DNA of 64,000 nt, taken from Gottfriedia endophytica (GTDB lineage: Bacteria > Bacillota > Bacilli > Bacillales > Bacillaceae_G). The notes below the pieces were generated by a model. The model had not been told where the DNA came from and ran no database searches. It saw only the letters and a list, made by a program, of their open reading frames with translations. Positions within the stretch are counted from its first letter, which is position 1. Every line of letters starts with the position of its first letter. This document shows, in pieces, positions 1 to 9,326 of this stretch. Where the stretch lies: positions 62,001 to 126,000 of the forward strand of contig NZ_JAGIYQ010000011.1 in NCBI RefSeq assembly GCF_017814275.1. Reading direction: 5' to 3'. A program made the translations under genes and the position numbers.

Positions 1-150
1 TGAAATATAGGAATTCCCTAAATTAACAAGAATCTTCTTTTCTACTTTCCAAATGGAATTGCATTTTGTAATATTTTTCTTTTCACCTTGCTGTCATAAA
101 TTTTAAATTTGTTTGTAAATACAAATAACGATGTAACATTGTTAACTTTA

Positions 151-286
151 GAAGTTGATTTCCGCTCCAGGATGCTCGCTTTCCTTGGGGCGTGCGGTGA
201 GCCTCCTCGTCGCTATCTCTCCTGCGTGGTCTCACCTGTCTCGCTTCTCCCACAGGAGTCTCGCACCTTCCGCTCCAATCAACTTC
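151..286 (+). repeat. Dispersed intergenic repeat, copy 1
   Basis: GC-richer block in AT-rich DNA, bounded by the inverted ends gaagttgatt and aatcaacttc. The inside reads ccgctccaggatgctcgctt through to cacaggagtctcgcaccttc. The same core recurs at about 7331-7456 (opposite orientation), 56887-57014 and 61509-61641. Open frames across it on both strands are by-products of the repeat and are not genes. No transposase is present, so it behaves like a non-autonomous or structural intergenic element. Confidence 0.85.
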
Positions 287-356
287 TTTATCAAAAGTTT
301 GCTCTAATAAACTCTTCTTTAAATACAACATACTTCAATAAAGAGCAAAATATAAA

Positions 357-391
357 GAAAAACTCAAACAATAACGTAGTTTGAGTTTTTC
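357..391 (-). terminator. Terminator of the menC-type operon
   Basis: A 10-bp stem (aaactcaaac pairing with gtttgagttt) is followed on the minus strand by a T-run. It lies about 30 bp past the stop codon of the enolase-superfamily gene and closes the five-gene minus-strand operon. Confidence 0.75.
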
Positions 392-418
392 ATAAAATAA
401 TACTTAAATTAATCTAAA

Positions 419-1528
419 TTATCTATACTTCCTACTAGAAAGGGTATACTTACTAATTTTTTCCATATCTGGATCATAACCAATTCCTGGAGATGTAGGT
501 ACAAGGATTGTCCCATTTTCAACCGTAACTTCAGGTTGAATAATATCTTCCGCCCAGTAAAGTGAAGATGCTGCAGTATCTCCAGGTAATGTAAAGTTTG
601 GCAAAGATGTAATTGCAATATTGTGCGCTCTACCAATACCAGATTCAAGCATACCTCCACACCAAAGTGGGATATCATTTTCCTGACATAGGTCATGAAT
701 TTTTCTAGATTGTGTTAAACCACCTACGCGGCCAATTTTAATATTAATAATTTTACAGCTACCCAATTTTATTGCCTTTCTTGCATCGTCTAATGAGTGA
801 ATGCTTTCATCTAAGCAAATTGGTGTCTTTAACCTAGCTTGTAAATCTGCATGATCAATAATATCGTTGTAAGCTAGAGGCTGCTCAATCATCATTAATT
901 GGTAATCATCTAAAGCTACTAACTTGTCAATGTCTTGTAATGTATAGGCAGAATTTGCATCAGCCATTAGAGGAATATCTGGATATACTTTGCGAACCTC
1001 ATCAATTAGTTCTACGTCCCAACCTGGCTTAATTTTTAACTTAAACCGTTTATATCCTTCCTCTAGGCGCTCTTCAATTGTTTGTAGCGTTTCATCAAAC
1101 GAATCTTTAATACCAATACTTACACCAACATCTATTTCTTTTTTTGTACCACCTAGCAAGCTAGAAAGAGAAGCATTTTGCTTCTTTGCATACAAATCCC
1201 AAACTGCACCCTCAATTGCTGCTTTCGCCATATAATTCCCGCGAATATAACTATAATATTTTTCGGAAAGTTCATCAGGGTGGCTAATTTCATTTTTTAA
1301 TAGAATCGGAATTAAGTAATCTTCTAACATATGCCAGTTTGTTTTGACAGTTTCTTCATTATATAAAGGGTCTAACATTGCAACAGACTCTGCAAAGCCA
1401 GAAATTCCATCTTCACTCTTTACTTCTACAAGAATAAACTCACGATCATATTCTGTTGCAAAGCTTGTTGTAAAAGGATGAAGTAAATCGAGCTTCATAT
1501 GTCGCAAAATAACTTCCTTAATCTTCAT
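419..1528 (-). CDS. menC: MenC/NSAR-type enolase-superfamily enzyme (o-succinylbenzoate synthase family; probably N-succinylamino acid racemase)
   Basis: 369 residues, the normal length of the low-GC Gram-positive MenC family. Catalytic features are visible: the KxK pair in KLKIKPG (K163, K165), metal ligands D190 (MADAN), E215 (EQP) and D240 (LDES), and the second catalytic lysine K264 in NIKIGRVGG. Members of this family make o-succinylbenzoate for menaquinone and/or racemise N-succinyl amino acids. No menaquinone genes lie nearby. The partners are a GNAT acyltransferase, an amino-acid permease and an M20 deacylase, so racemase activity in D- to L-amino acid conversion is the better inference. 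The menC label follows family convention. Last gene of the operon. Confidence 0.88.
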   Translation of the reverse strand: MKIKEVILRHMKLDLLHPFTTSFATEYDREFILVEVKSEDGISGFAESVAMLDPLYNEETVKTNWHMLEDYLIPILLKNEISHPDELSEKYYSYIRGNYMAKAAIEGAVWDLYAKKQNASLSSLLGGTKKEIDVGVSIGIKDSFDETLQTIEERLEEGYKRFKLKIKPGWDVELIDEVRKVYPDIPLMADANSAYTLQDIDKLVALDDYQLMMIEQPLAYNDIIDHADLQARLKTPICLDESIHSLDDARKAIKLGSCKIINIKIGRVGGLTQSRKIHDLCQENDIPLWCGGMLESGIGRAHNIAITSLPNFTLPGDTAASSLYWAEDIIQPEVTVENGTILVPTSPGIGYDPDMEKISKYTLSSRKYR

Positions 1529-1580
1529 TCAATAGATTCTCCTTTTCTATGAGCAACAATTAATTTATCCATTGTAACTA

Positions 1581-2408
1581 CTATTTCTTTGTAACAATGT
1601 AATATTGAACAGGAATATCCGTTAAAGTATTCTTTTTAAACCCAGTTACTTGCCATCCTTCTTGAAATAGTTTAGTGAAAATTTCTCTAGTTTTCATTCT
1701 CCACTCGTTCGCTATATCCAAATTTTTTTCTTTTATTGCGCGAAAATTTTTTGGAATCGCTACAAAGACAGGTTCATATTCTGTTTCAATTTTGGAAAGA
1801 GACAAAGAAGGAATTGGTAATCCCTCTTTCACTTCCCATTGAATGACAGATTTCTGCAAAGCATACTCCTGTTCGTATTGTTCACCAGTTGTATCAAAGC
1901 TATTTTCTTTTCGAATATGCCATTCCACAAGGAAACGATCAGACGGTATTCCACTATTAAGGAGATCTTCCATCTCTCCATAACAGTTTTCAAGATAAGT
2001 CGAACAGACGCCTCCAAGTTTGGCAATATTTAAATAACCATTTATGCTTTCTAATGGATCATATGTCCAATTTATTTGTGAATAGCCAAGTTTTAAACCT
2101 TCTTCACGTTGAGCAAGTTTTAGTTTTTCACCTATTTTTTTATTACGAAATTCTTCGTCTATACCGAGAATATGGGAACAAAGATAGACTTCCTTTCCAT
2201 TAAAGCCAGGAAAGCTATATTGAAAACCAACTAACTGTTCATTTAAATATGCACCTAGTACTAAACCACCATTTTTTACTGATGTAATGGTTTGGTGTGT
2301 TGGAATTGAGTCTTCTTCACCCCATATCTTACTCTCAAGTTTTCTTACATTTTCAAGTTCTTCTGTTGTATGAAGGGATCGAATTCCGATTTCATTTAAA
2401 GTTACCAA
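1581..2408 (-). CDS. GNAT-superfamily acyltransferase (COG3375 type), probable amino-acid N-succinyltransferase
   Basis: 275 residues. The N-terminal half has a GNAT fold with the acetyl-CoA-type stretch following GAYLNEQLVGF and LGIDEEFRNKKIGEKL. The start is TTG at 2408, preceded by a gggggag ribosome binding site about 5 nt away. In Geobacillus-type clusters this protein sits beside the N-succinylamino acid racemase and succinylates D-amino acids. That function is inferred here from the neighbours. It lies 52 bp upstream of the racemase-like gene and 23 bp after the permease, so it is probably co-transcribed. Confidence 0.78.
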   Translation of the reverse strand: MVTLNEIGIRSLHTTEELENVRKLESKIWGEEDSIPTHQTITSVKNGGLVLGAYLNEQLVGFQYSFPGFNGKEVYLCSHILGIDEEFRNKKIGEKLKLAQREEGLKLGYSQINWTYDPLESINGYLNIAKLGGVCSTYLENCYGEMEDLLNSGIPSDRFLVEWHIRKENSFDTTGEQYEQEYALQKSVIQWEVKEGLPIPSLSLSKIETEYEPVFVAIPKNFRAIKEKNLDIANEWRMKTREIFTKLFQEGWQVTGFKKNTLTDIPVQYYIVTKK

Positions 2409-2431
2409 AGTGACTCCCCCCTTAATTAAGT

Positions 2432-3913
2432 TTATTCTTGACTAAAATCAGCTTCTTTTAATGGCACTAATTTAGTTCTTTTTACTATTTTATAACCTAT
2501 ATAGATTAATATAAAGAGTGGAAGACTAACATAAGATACTAAAATTCCATACCAATCAATATTTGGACCAGTAAACGCAGAGTAATTTTGCCCTAATATT
2601 GCAACTACACATAGAATCGTAGCCATGATTGGACCGAACGGGTACCATTTCGAAACATATGGTAAATCATTCATATCTCTTCCTTGAGCAACATAAGCCT
2701 TACGGAATCTTAGATGAGCAATTGAAATACCTAACCATGATAGAAATCCAGATAAACCTGCTGCATTTAATAACCAGTTATAAACAGTTCCATCTCCGAA
2801 AAGTGAGGTTAGAAATGCTGACATCGCAATAATAGTAGTTAAGTACATTGCATTTGCTGGGATACCTTTCGAATTAACTTTTTTAAGAAATGCAGGTGCC
2901 TTTCCTTCTTTTGCAAGCACCCAAAGAACACGTGATGCAGCATACATAGACGAATTACCTGCTGATAAAACTGACGTTAAAATGACAGCATTCATAACTG
3001 ACGCAGAAAAAGCTAGTCCAGCATTCTGGAATACAAGCGTAAATGGACTGACGGCAATATCTGTAACATCTGAATTTAATAATCTAGGATCATTATAATT
3101 GATTAAAACACCAATAATCATAATAGAAAGGATATAAAACAATAAAATTCGCCAAAAAATTTGTTTAATTGCTTTTGGCATATCCTTTTTAGGATTTTCA
3201 CTTTCACCAGCAGCTACTCCAACTAACTCAGTTCCTTGGAAAGAAAAACCAACAATCATAAATACGCTAACAATGGAAAAGAATCCTCCTTTAAATGGCG
3301 CATCGCCTTTCGTTAAATTAGAAAAACCTGCTGGATTCCCCTTCATAATACCAAAGATCATTAGTAAACCAATTCCAATGAATATAACAATTGTAATTAC
3401 TTTAATTAATGAAAACCAGAATTCTGATTCCCCGTATCCTTTTACTGTTAAAATATTTAAACCAAAGATAATCGCAAGGAATATACTACTCCAAACAATA
3501 CCTGGTACAGATGGAAACCAATACTTCATAATTAATGCGGATGCAGCTAATTCTAATGCAACTACAATTGCATTGTTATACCAATAATTCCAACCAACTG
3601 CAAAACCTAAAGCTGGATCTACGAATCTTGACGTATAGGTACTAAATGAACCAGATATCGGTATGAATGCTGCCATTTCACCTAAACTTGCCATCAAAAA
3701 ATAAACCATTATCCCAGCAATTAAGTACGCGGCAATTGCTCCACCTGGCCCTGCCATATGAATAGTTGATCCACTTGCCAAAAAAAGTCCTGTTCCGATT
3801 GTACCACCAATCGCAATCATTGAAAGGTGTCTTGTTTTTAATTTTCTCTCCAAGTGATTATCAGTAGAATAAGCTTGTACTTCGTGCTCTGTTTCAACTT
3901 TTGCATTTTGCAT
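2432..3913 (-). CDS. Amino acid permease (APC superfamily, GABA/aromatic permease-like)
   Basis: 493 residues with about 12 hydrophobic segments. It has the APC signature near the N terminus (LKTRHLSMIAIGGTIGTGLF, about residues 25-45) and the family-typical GYGESEFWFSLIKV and FQGTELVGVAAGE segments. It imports an amino acid by proton symport at the cytoplasmic membrane. The substrate cannot be read from sequence. Its place in the racemase operon suggests uptake of D- or L-amino acids for the pathway. ATG start with gaggtg a few bases upstream. Confidence 0.88.
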   Translation of the reverse strand: MQNAKVETEHEVQAYSTDNHLERKLKTRHLSMIAIGGTIGTGLFLASGSTIHMAGPGGAIAAYLIAGIMVYFLMASLGEMAAFIPISGSFSTYTSRFVDPALGFAVGWNYWYNNAIVVALELAASALIMKYWFPSVPGIVWSSIFLAIIFGLNILTVKGYGESEFWFSLIKVITIVIFIGIGLLMIFGIMKGNPAGFSNLTKGDAPFKGGFFSIVSVFMIVGFSFQGTELVGVAAGESENPKKDMPKAIKQIFWRILLFYILSIMIIGVLINYNDPRLLNSDVTDIAVSPFTLVFQNAGLAFSASVMNAVILTSVLSAGNSSMYAASRVLWVLAKEGKAPAFLKKVNSKGIPANAMYLTTIIAMSAFLTSLFGDGTVYNWLLNAAGLSGFLSWLGISIAHLRFRKAYVAQGRDMNDLPYVSKWYPFGPIMATILCVVAILGQNYSAFTGPNIDWYGILVSYVSLPLFILIYIGYKIVKRTKLVPLKEADFSQE

Positions 3914-3951
3914 GAAAACACCTCTTCATTAGATTAATTGAACAAAACCTT

Positions 3952-5082
3952 CTATTTATCTGAAGCTATAACTATCGTTTCTGTCAATATTTTCGTTCCA
4001 TATATTAATGCTTCTAAATTAAATTTCATTTGTGGATGATGTAATCCAGGTGCTAAGTCACAACCTAATCCAACCATTGTTGCAGTGAGTCCTGGTGTTT
4101 TGGCAGTATAAAAATGAAAATCTTCACCCCCTTGAGAAATACACACTGGAATAACATTTTCTTTACCAAGAATCGTTTCAATCGCTAATTGAGTAATTTC
4201 CATAGCATCCTTATTTACTATTGCTGCAGGAACTAGCTCTTCCAAGGTCCATGTAATCTTTGCTCCTGTTTCATGAATTATTTGATCAACTGTTTCTTGT
4301 GTAAGAAGTTGCAATTGATTCATTACATCGTTTGTTTGGGCTCTCGCATCCAACGAGAAGAAAGCGGTTTCAGGAATGATGTTTGTTGACTCATTTTCAG
4401 TGTGTAATTGCGTCATTTTTATCGAATATGGAACCTCAGTTTGAATTTTTATTTGCTTAAATTTATCCACTAATTGAGCCGCAACTTCTATCGCATTAAT
4501 CCCGGCTTCTGGGTGGGAAGCATGTGCTTGAACTCCTTGAATTTTCCCTTTAATTGTTGCTGCAGATCCATGTACAATAACTGTGGATGCTTGATTAAAC
4601 GGAACTTCTACTTTTGGGCGGACGTGCACTCCGAATAAATAACTTACATTTTCAAGCACACCTTCCTTCATCATTTGTAATGCGCCTTCTCCTTTTTCTT
4701 CTGCCGGTTGAAAAATAAATCGAATTGTATTCTTTGGCTTAATACCACTAGAAGCAATAGCGAGTGCAGTAAATAATCCCATTGTACTATGTGCATCATG
4801 TCCACAAGAATGATTCGCTTTCACTACCCCATCAACTTCTTGAAGAAGTGCATCCATATCTGCTCTTAATGCAACTACTTCATTTGTTTTACCAGGAATC
4901 TCAGCAACAATTCCATAATGTCCTTGAAATATTTTCGTTTTTATACCTGCTTTTTTTAAACAATTCAATATATATTTTGACGTTTTTTCTTCTCGCCAAC
5001 TTGGCTCAGCAATTGCATGAAGTTCATGATAGGTCTTTATTATTTCATCTCGTTGTTGATCAATATAATCAATTGGATTCAA
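3952..5082 (-). CDS. M20-family amidohydrolase / N-acyl-amino acid deacylase
   Basis: About 377 residues. M20D metal-site motifs are present: HSCGHDAHSTMG around residue 95, QPAEEKGEGA around 133, and a C-terminal SQGGEDFHFY. Family members hydrolyse N-acyl amino acids. In this operon it would remove succinate from the N-succinyl-L-amino acid after racemisation. The open frame reaches a GTG at 5091, but the ribosome binding site aaggaagg is almost adjacent to that codon. The TTG at 5082 has an 8-10 nt spacer and is preferred. It follows the regulator gene and precedes the permease by 38 bp. Confidence 0.85.
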   Translation of the reverse strand: MNPIDYIDQQRDEIIKTYHELHAIAEPSWREEKTSKYILNCLKKAGIKTKIFQGHYGIVAEIPGKTNEVVALRADMDALLQEVDGVVKANHSCGHDAHSTMGLFTALAIASSGIKPKNTIRFIFQPAEEKGEGALQMMKEGVLENVSYLFGVHVRPKVEVPFNQASTVIVHGSAATIKGKIQGVQAHASHPEAGINAIEVAAQLVDKFKQIKIQTEVPYSIKMTQLHTENESTNIIPETAFFSLDARAQTNDVMNQLQLLTQETVDQIIHETGAKITWTLEELVPAAIVNKDAMEITQLAIETILGKENVIPVCISQGGEDFHFYTAKTPGLTATMVGLGCDLAPGLHHPQMKFNLEALIYGTKILTETIVIASDK

Positions 5083-5126
5083 TAAAACCACACCTTCCTT
5101 AGGTAACTTTTTTGTAAAACTTTTGC

Positions 5127-5981
5127 TTATTCATTAAATACTTCGTAACTTGAGTAAAGGTTTTCTAATTTTTGTTGATGAACTTGAATTCTTTTTTTAT
5201 CCTTTTCAAATATCCCTGTAATTATCAAGTCTAGTAAACTAATAACTGGAGCTGTTGAATTAATTCCAGTTTCTACATTCTCTTCCGTTGTTAACGTAAT
5301 ATCAGAGATACTTCCAACCGGAGAAAGTAGACGATCAGTGACAGAAATCAAATAGATTCCTTGCTCCTTTGCACAATTTGCAATTCTTATTGTTTCATTT
5401 GCATACCTTGGAAATGAAAACACAACCACAACAGACTTATTTGTGAGATTACAAAATTTCTCAAAAAAATCTCCAGCTGTCGTACATAAATTCACATTTT
5501 CCCTTAAACAACTGAGTGAATAGGAAAACCAATAAGCCGCGGAAAAGGAAATACGATGACCTACTATAATAATCTGATCAGCTTGAATCAATTTATCTAC
5601 TGTTTTCCATATTTCTTGAACATTCTCATGGTTTAATAAGTTCCTTAAAATGTGCACTCCATGTTCGATTTGTTTTGTAAAAGGATCATTGTCTACATCA
5701 AGTCCAAGTGATTCATCACGATAAACTAACTCTGTATGATTTTGCCTGAGTAACTCCTTTTGAATTTTTGCCTGCATCTTACTAAAGCCTTCAAAACCTA
5801 AAGCATATGAAAGCCGGATGACAGTTGTTTCACTTACTTCAGCTTCTTTTCCGATTTGAAACGCGGTTTTAAAAACAGAATTATCCAAATTTTCAAATAA
5901 ATAATTTGCCACTTTTTTCTGTCCAGCTGATAATAGAGGGAATTTTTCTCTTACTAAATTTTTAAAAGATACAATTTCCAT
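5127..5981 (-). CDS. MurR/RpiR-family transcriptional regulator
   Basis: 284 residues. The N-terminal RpiR helix-turn-helix (about 1-80, with GKEAEVSETTVIRLSYALGF) is followed by a SIS sugar-isomerase-like domain (about 125-260, with IIVGHRISFSAAYWFSY and VVFSFPRYANETI). Such proteins sense phosphorylated sugars or related small molecules and repress or activate the adjacent operon. It is the first gene of the minus-strand operon, 36-45 bp before the M20 gene, and is probably its local regulator. The ligand is unknown. A perfect small palindrome, ttcaatttgaa, lies upstream at about 6025 and may be an operator. Confidence 0.85.
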   Translation of the reverse strand: MEIVSFKNLVREKFPLLSAGQKKVANYLFENLDNSVFKTAFQIGKEAEVSETTVIRLSYALGFEGFSKMQAKIQKELLRQNHTELVYRDESLGLDVDNDPFTKQIEHGVHILRNLLNHENVQEIWKTVDKLIQADQIIIVGHRISFSAAYWFSYSLSCLRENVNLCTTAGDFFEKFCNLTNKSVVVVFSFPRYANETIRIANCAKEQGIYLISVTDRLLSPVGSISDITLTTEENVETGINSTAPVISLLDLIITGIFEKDKKRIQVHQQKLENLYSSYEVFNE

Positions 5982-6332
5982 AAATTAACCTTTCGAAAAA
6001 AGAATTTTATACTTCATTTTTTCAATTTGAAGAAGGAAAAACTTCGTTTGATATTACCATACCATAATTGCTCAATAAAACAAACAAAAAATTAGATTTT
6101 TGAGAGTTTTCTGAAAGTAAATTAAATTTAAATGAAAAAGAAGGGAAACATTTTTAATATAATAGTAGAAATTGGTATACTTAAAGCTAAATTAACTATG
6201 ATTAGCGACCTAGAAAATTTAATAATTATAATTTTTTAGTTAATCATTCCATATTTTTACTTATATTGGGTTCTAGTCTTTTTCAAAGTATGATAAATTG
6301 GAAAAGACACAAATTGAAGGGAGTTTTTTAAA
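5982..6332. other. Divergent intergenic region with promoters for the RpiR operon and the ASCH gene
   Basis: 351 bp, very AT-rich, between divergently transcribed genes. The palindrome ttcaatttgaa sits close to the regulator start. I see no RNA gene and no clear sigma-A promoter that I would defend. Confidence 0.4.
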
Positions 6333-6683
6333 GTGACAAATCATGAAGTAAACAATTCATTACCACCAAAAACATGTACAATTGATCGACTTATAACTGT
6401 GCCAGAGGATATTAAAAAAGTCATCGAAGGTAAAAAAACAGCAACTCGCCGAAATGGACGATACGCTGATGTAGGCGAGGTTATGGTATTACAGGATCAA
6501 AAATTTAGAGTTGATAACGTTTATTCACAGTCCCTAGGTGAACTAACTGACGAACATGCGCGCCAAGAAGGATTTGAAGGTTTAGAAGATTATAAAGAAA
6601 CGATTTTATCTTTCCATCCAGGAATGCCTTGGCTTCCACAAATGCGAGTTTGGGTTCACGAGTTCAGCCCGATTAACGAGTAA
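6333..6683 (+). CDS. ASCH-domain protein
   Basis: 116 residues. The central KKVIEGKKTATRRNGRYADVGEVMVL matches the ASCH fold (PUA-like beta-barrel, often RNA-associated): the conserved GKKTATRR turn is followed by a glycine-rich strand. The function in the cell is unknown, and RNA binding or modification is the general family inference. The start is GTG at 6333, with agggag 9 nt upstream. The next gene follows within 12 bp, so the two are likely co-transcribed. Confidence 0.8.
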   Translation: MTNHEVNNSLPPKTCTIDRLITVPEDIKKVIEGKKTATRRNGRYADVGEVMVLQDQKFRVDNVYSQSLGELTDEHARQEGFEGLEDYKETILSFHPGMPWLPQMRVWVHEFSPINE

Positions 6684-6695
6684 TAGGTCAATGTA

Positions 6696-7136
6696 ATGTA
6701 TTTATTGTATCGTTTTTTAGTATACATTCATATTCTAAGTGTTATTGTATCAATTGGCCCATTTTTCATCCTATTTCCAATCGTAAAAAAACTTCAAAAA
6801 GCAAAAGAAGAAAATATGAGTGTGTATTTAGATACATTCCAGTTTGTTGTTTTTCTAGCTAAGCATGCAGGTCATGTGTTGGTTGGTTCTGGAATACTTC
6901 TTGTTGTTTCTGGTCCTTGGACATGGCATACACCATGGATTCTCATGACACTTTTCACACTGTTTTGCTCTTTGTTATTTCTTGCACGTGCATTCTCACC
7001 ATCTCTTAAGAAGCTACGTGAAGGTAATGAAGATCGCGAAAAACTGGTAGCCAAATTAAAAAGAGCAATTTGGATATATCTCTTTCTATTACTTATGATG
7101 CTTTGGTTCATGGTTGGAAAACCGACTATTTGGTAA
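6696..7136 (+). CDS. Small integral membrane protein (DUF2269-like)
   Basis: 146 residues with four predicted membrane segments at about 5-25, 48-70, 80-97 and 123-142. It resembles the DUF2269/YisL type of small four-helix membrane proteins, starting YRFLVYIHILSVIVSIGPFF. No catalytic motif is visible. It follows the ASCH gene by 12 bp and has only a weak ribosome binding site, suggesting translational coupling. Confidence 0.7.
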   Translation: MYLLYRFLVYIHILSVIVSIGPFFILFPIVKKLQKAKEENMSVYLDTFQFVVFLAKHAGHVLVGSGILLVVSGPWTWHTPWILMTLFTLFCSLLFLARAFSPSLKKLREGNEDREKLVAKLKRAIWIYLFLLLMMLWFMVGKPTIW

Positions 7137-7163
7137 GATGACATGTTTATAGTTTTAATCTTT

Positions 7164-7213
7164 AAAAGAGAAACCCTTGTCACGAAAGCAATGACAAGGG
7201 TTTCTCTTTTTCA
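7164..7213. terminator. Strong bidirectional terminator
   Basis: A 15-bp perfect stem (gagaaacccttgtca paired with tgacaagggtttctc) has a nine-base loop and T-runs on both strands. It ends the plus-strand ASCH/membrane protein unit. It may also stop minus-strand transcription coming from phhA. Confidence 0.9.
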
Positions 7214-7285
7214 GCAATTCGCAAGACTATTTTTCCATACTACTTTGGTTCTTCTAACTCTTGATAAGCATCTTTGTATTCTTTT

Positions 7286-7500
7286 AAATTAAAATTGTTG
7301 CTTGCCGAGATTATTAATTTTAAAGATAGATGTTGATTACAATTGAAGGTGCGAGGGCACCTGTGGGAATAGCGGGAAGGCTGAGACCCCGCAGCTTGCC
7401 AAGGATGCTCAGCTCAAGCCACGCGGAAAGCGAGTATCCTGGAGTTGTAATCAACTAAGACATTCTAAAATAGAAACAATATTTACGAAAACAGCCTTTA
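7286..7500 (-). repeat. Dispersed intergenic repeat, copy 2, with extended flanks
   Basis: The core at 7331-7456 is bounded by the perfect inverted pair gttgattacaa and ttgtaatcaac. Read on the minus strand it matches copies 1, 3 and 4. The flanks are conserved too: taaaggctgttttcgtaaat at the right end equals the left end of the collapsed copy at 19207-19330, and aaattgttgc on the left side equals its other arm. The whole element is therefore about 215 bp. It fills the gap between the 7.2 kb terminator and phhA. Confidence 0.8.
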
Positions 7501-7511
7501 ATTTTAAACCT

Positions 7512-9248
7512 TTAAATTAATGCCAATCCATTCTTAATTAGATTAGTTAAAGAAGAATCATTTTTTAATTCATTTAACTTAACTTTTAAAGGTTCTACTA
7601 GTGATTCCAACTTCTCGTTAGTTATTGCCATTTCTAACAGTTCTAATCTTAAAAGCCAGTCTTTTGGATGTTCTAAATCAAGTTCTTTATTAATTTGGTT
7701 CAATTGATTTATATCATTATCATCAAATCTATTATTCTCTCTTATATTTCGAACATGCTGGTAAAGATGATCTAAGTCTGTTAAATTCACTTGTAACTCT
7801 TCTGTTTTTTCTTCCTCAATTACAATGTCATCAAAATATGAAGATGGATCTGCAGCTCCTGGATATGCTGATACAACATTTGAACCTACTGCCATATCAT
7901 ATGTTCCCCATTCTTTTTTAAATAATTCTGTTCCATTATATGAAACAGTGCAATCTTCGAATGAGATTAGGACTATCTTATTATTATGCTTAGTTATATT
8001 TAACACTCTTCCGGAAACGCTTACATCACTAGTATATGTTAAATCAACAAAGTTTCCTTCCACAACACCTATCTTAGCTAACTCATCTGAATCACATTCT
8101 TCTATAGAAATATTTCCTTTTAATTGCCCAATAGGAGTACCAAATCCTTTTGAATGATAATCTTTCCCATGACCTTCAAGTTGTTGATTTTCAACTGAAA
8201 GAGCTGTTTCGCCCTTTGTATTCACATAGATTGCTTCGCCATTTTCATCTTTTGTGAACGAATGAACTACACCTGTTACATTTAATCCAGAATTCATTTC
8301 AAATGTTGCTACACTTTTCGAGCGTAGTGCTTTTTCTAGTGCTTCAGTTCCACCTGTACGGAATGCCATCGTTTCAGATAAGGATTCGACTCCTTCCATT
8401 AATTCCTCAAAGTTTTTACAAACAAATAATTGTGCTTGCATTTCAGTTACATTTTTAGGTTTTTCGATACAACCCTCAATTGAATAGTGTGTTTTTTCAA
8501 CTGCATCAGTAAAGCAATGTATGCTTTCACCCACTGAAGATAATAACCCAGCACCATAAATTTTTGGATCATCTAACTCACCAATTAAACCATACTCAAC
8601 AGTTCTCCAAAATAATCGGGATATTTGCTCAGCCTCAGATAAACCAACAATTGCATTTTGTTTTTCTTCTACAAGTTTTTGAGCAGCCTCTTTTTCTTCA
8701 GGCGTTGATTTTGGATCTTCCATAACAATCGTTAAATTTCTAACTGCTTCAAAAAGCTCTTGTTTCTCCTTTGTTGCAAATGCCTTCGCTCCAATTGACC
8801 CAATTTTCTGAACATAAGATGCAAAATAAGGATCAAATAAAATTGGTGCATGGCCAGCAGCTTCATGAATAATATCAGGTGCTGGGGTATATTCAATGTT
8901 TGTAATTTTTCTAATTTCGGTTGCAATTGGTAAGACTCGATTCGCTTGAAGTTCAAAAAAGGCAGATCCAGGAATTAAACCATTAACAATAACTGCTCCC
9001 CATCCAATTTTTCCAAGACATTCATTCATTTCTGAAACACGAGGAATTTTTTCAGTTTCGATACCTGATTTTAAAAGACCTTCTACATAAGCAGGATGAG
9101 CTTTCCCTTTTAGAAAATGACGATTTTGTCTCATTACATAACGCCATACAGCATGATCAATCGGTGTATACTGATCATAGTGTTGTTCAGATACATATTG
9201 TTTCAAATGGTTTGGTAACTTACTATTTTGGATTGTACTTTTTTCCAT
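7512..9248 (-). CDS. phhA: Phenylalanine 4-monooxygenase (aromatic amino acid hydroxylase)
   Basis: 578 residues from the preferred ATG at 9248, which has aggggta 8 nt upstream; the frame extends to 9278 but without proper spacing. The catalytic domain (about 20-270) carries the iron-binding HEAAGH motif (both His) and a downstream FWRTVEYGLIGE glutamate. It hydroxylates phenylalanine to tyrosine with tetrahydropterin and O2. The extra 300-residue C-terminal part makes it longer than the roughly 270-300-residue proteobacterial enzyme, as is usual for the long Bacillus form. No pterin carbinolamine dehydratase gene is adjacent. Confidence 0.92.
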   Translation of the reverse strand: MEKSTIQNSKLPNHLKQYVSEQHYDQYTPIDHAVWRYVMRQNRHFLKGKAHPAYVEGLLKSGIETEKIPRVSEMNECLGKIGWGAVIVNGLIPGSAFFELQANRVLPIATEIRKITNIEYTPAPDIIHEAAGHAPILFDPYFASYVQKIGSIGAKAFATKEKQELFEAVRNLTIVMEDPKSTPEEKEAAQKLVEEKQNAIVGLSEAEQISRLFWRTVEYGLIGELDDPKIYGAGLLSSVGESIHCFTDAVEKTHYSIEGCIEKPKNVTEMQAQLFVCKNFEELMEGVESLSETMAFRTGGTEALEKALRSKSVATFEMNSGLNVTGVVHSFTKDENGEAIYVNTKGETALSVENQQLEGHGKDYHSKGFGTPIGQLKGNISIEECDSDELAKIGVVEGNFVDLTYTSDVSVSGRVLNITKHNNKIVLISFEDCTVSYNGTELFKKEWGTYDMAVGSNVVSAYPGAADPSSYFDDIVIEEEKTEELQVNLTDLDHLYQHVRNIRENNRFDDNDINQLNQINKELDLEHPKDWLLRLELLEMAITNEKLESLVEPLKVKLNELKNDSSLTNLIKNGLALI

Positions 9249-9291
9249 TTTCATTACCCCTTTTAATTTTAATTTCACTTAAATTTCTATA

Positions 9292-9318
9292 AAAAAGACA
9301 GCAAAAGCTGTCTTTTTC
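9292..9318 (-). terminator. Terminator after the L,D-transpeptidase gene
   Basis: The stem aaagacagc-aaaa-gctgtcttt is followed by T-rich DNA. It lies 9 bp past the transpeptidase stop and upstream of phhA, so phhA probably has its own promoter or partial read-through. Confidence 0.8.
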
Positions 9319-9326
9319 TAATTTTT

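Noticed and set aside
83-384. Two overlapping open frames (82 and 91 codons) on opposite strands
   Set aside because: Both are read through dispersed repeat copy 1. The same artefact appears at 56885-57109 over copy 3. No ribosome binding sites fit.
1829-2033. Several 60-100 codon frames inside the operon genes (for example 1829-2026, 3273-3587, 4782-5102)
   Set aside because: They are shadows of well supported genes in other frames, without independent start signals.
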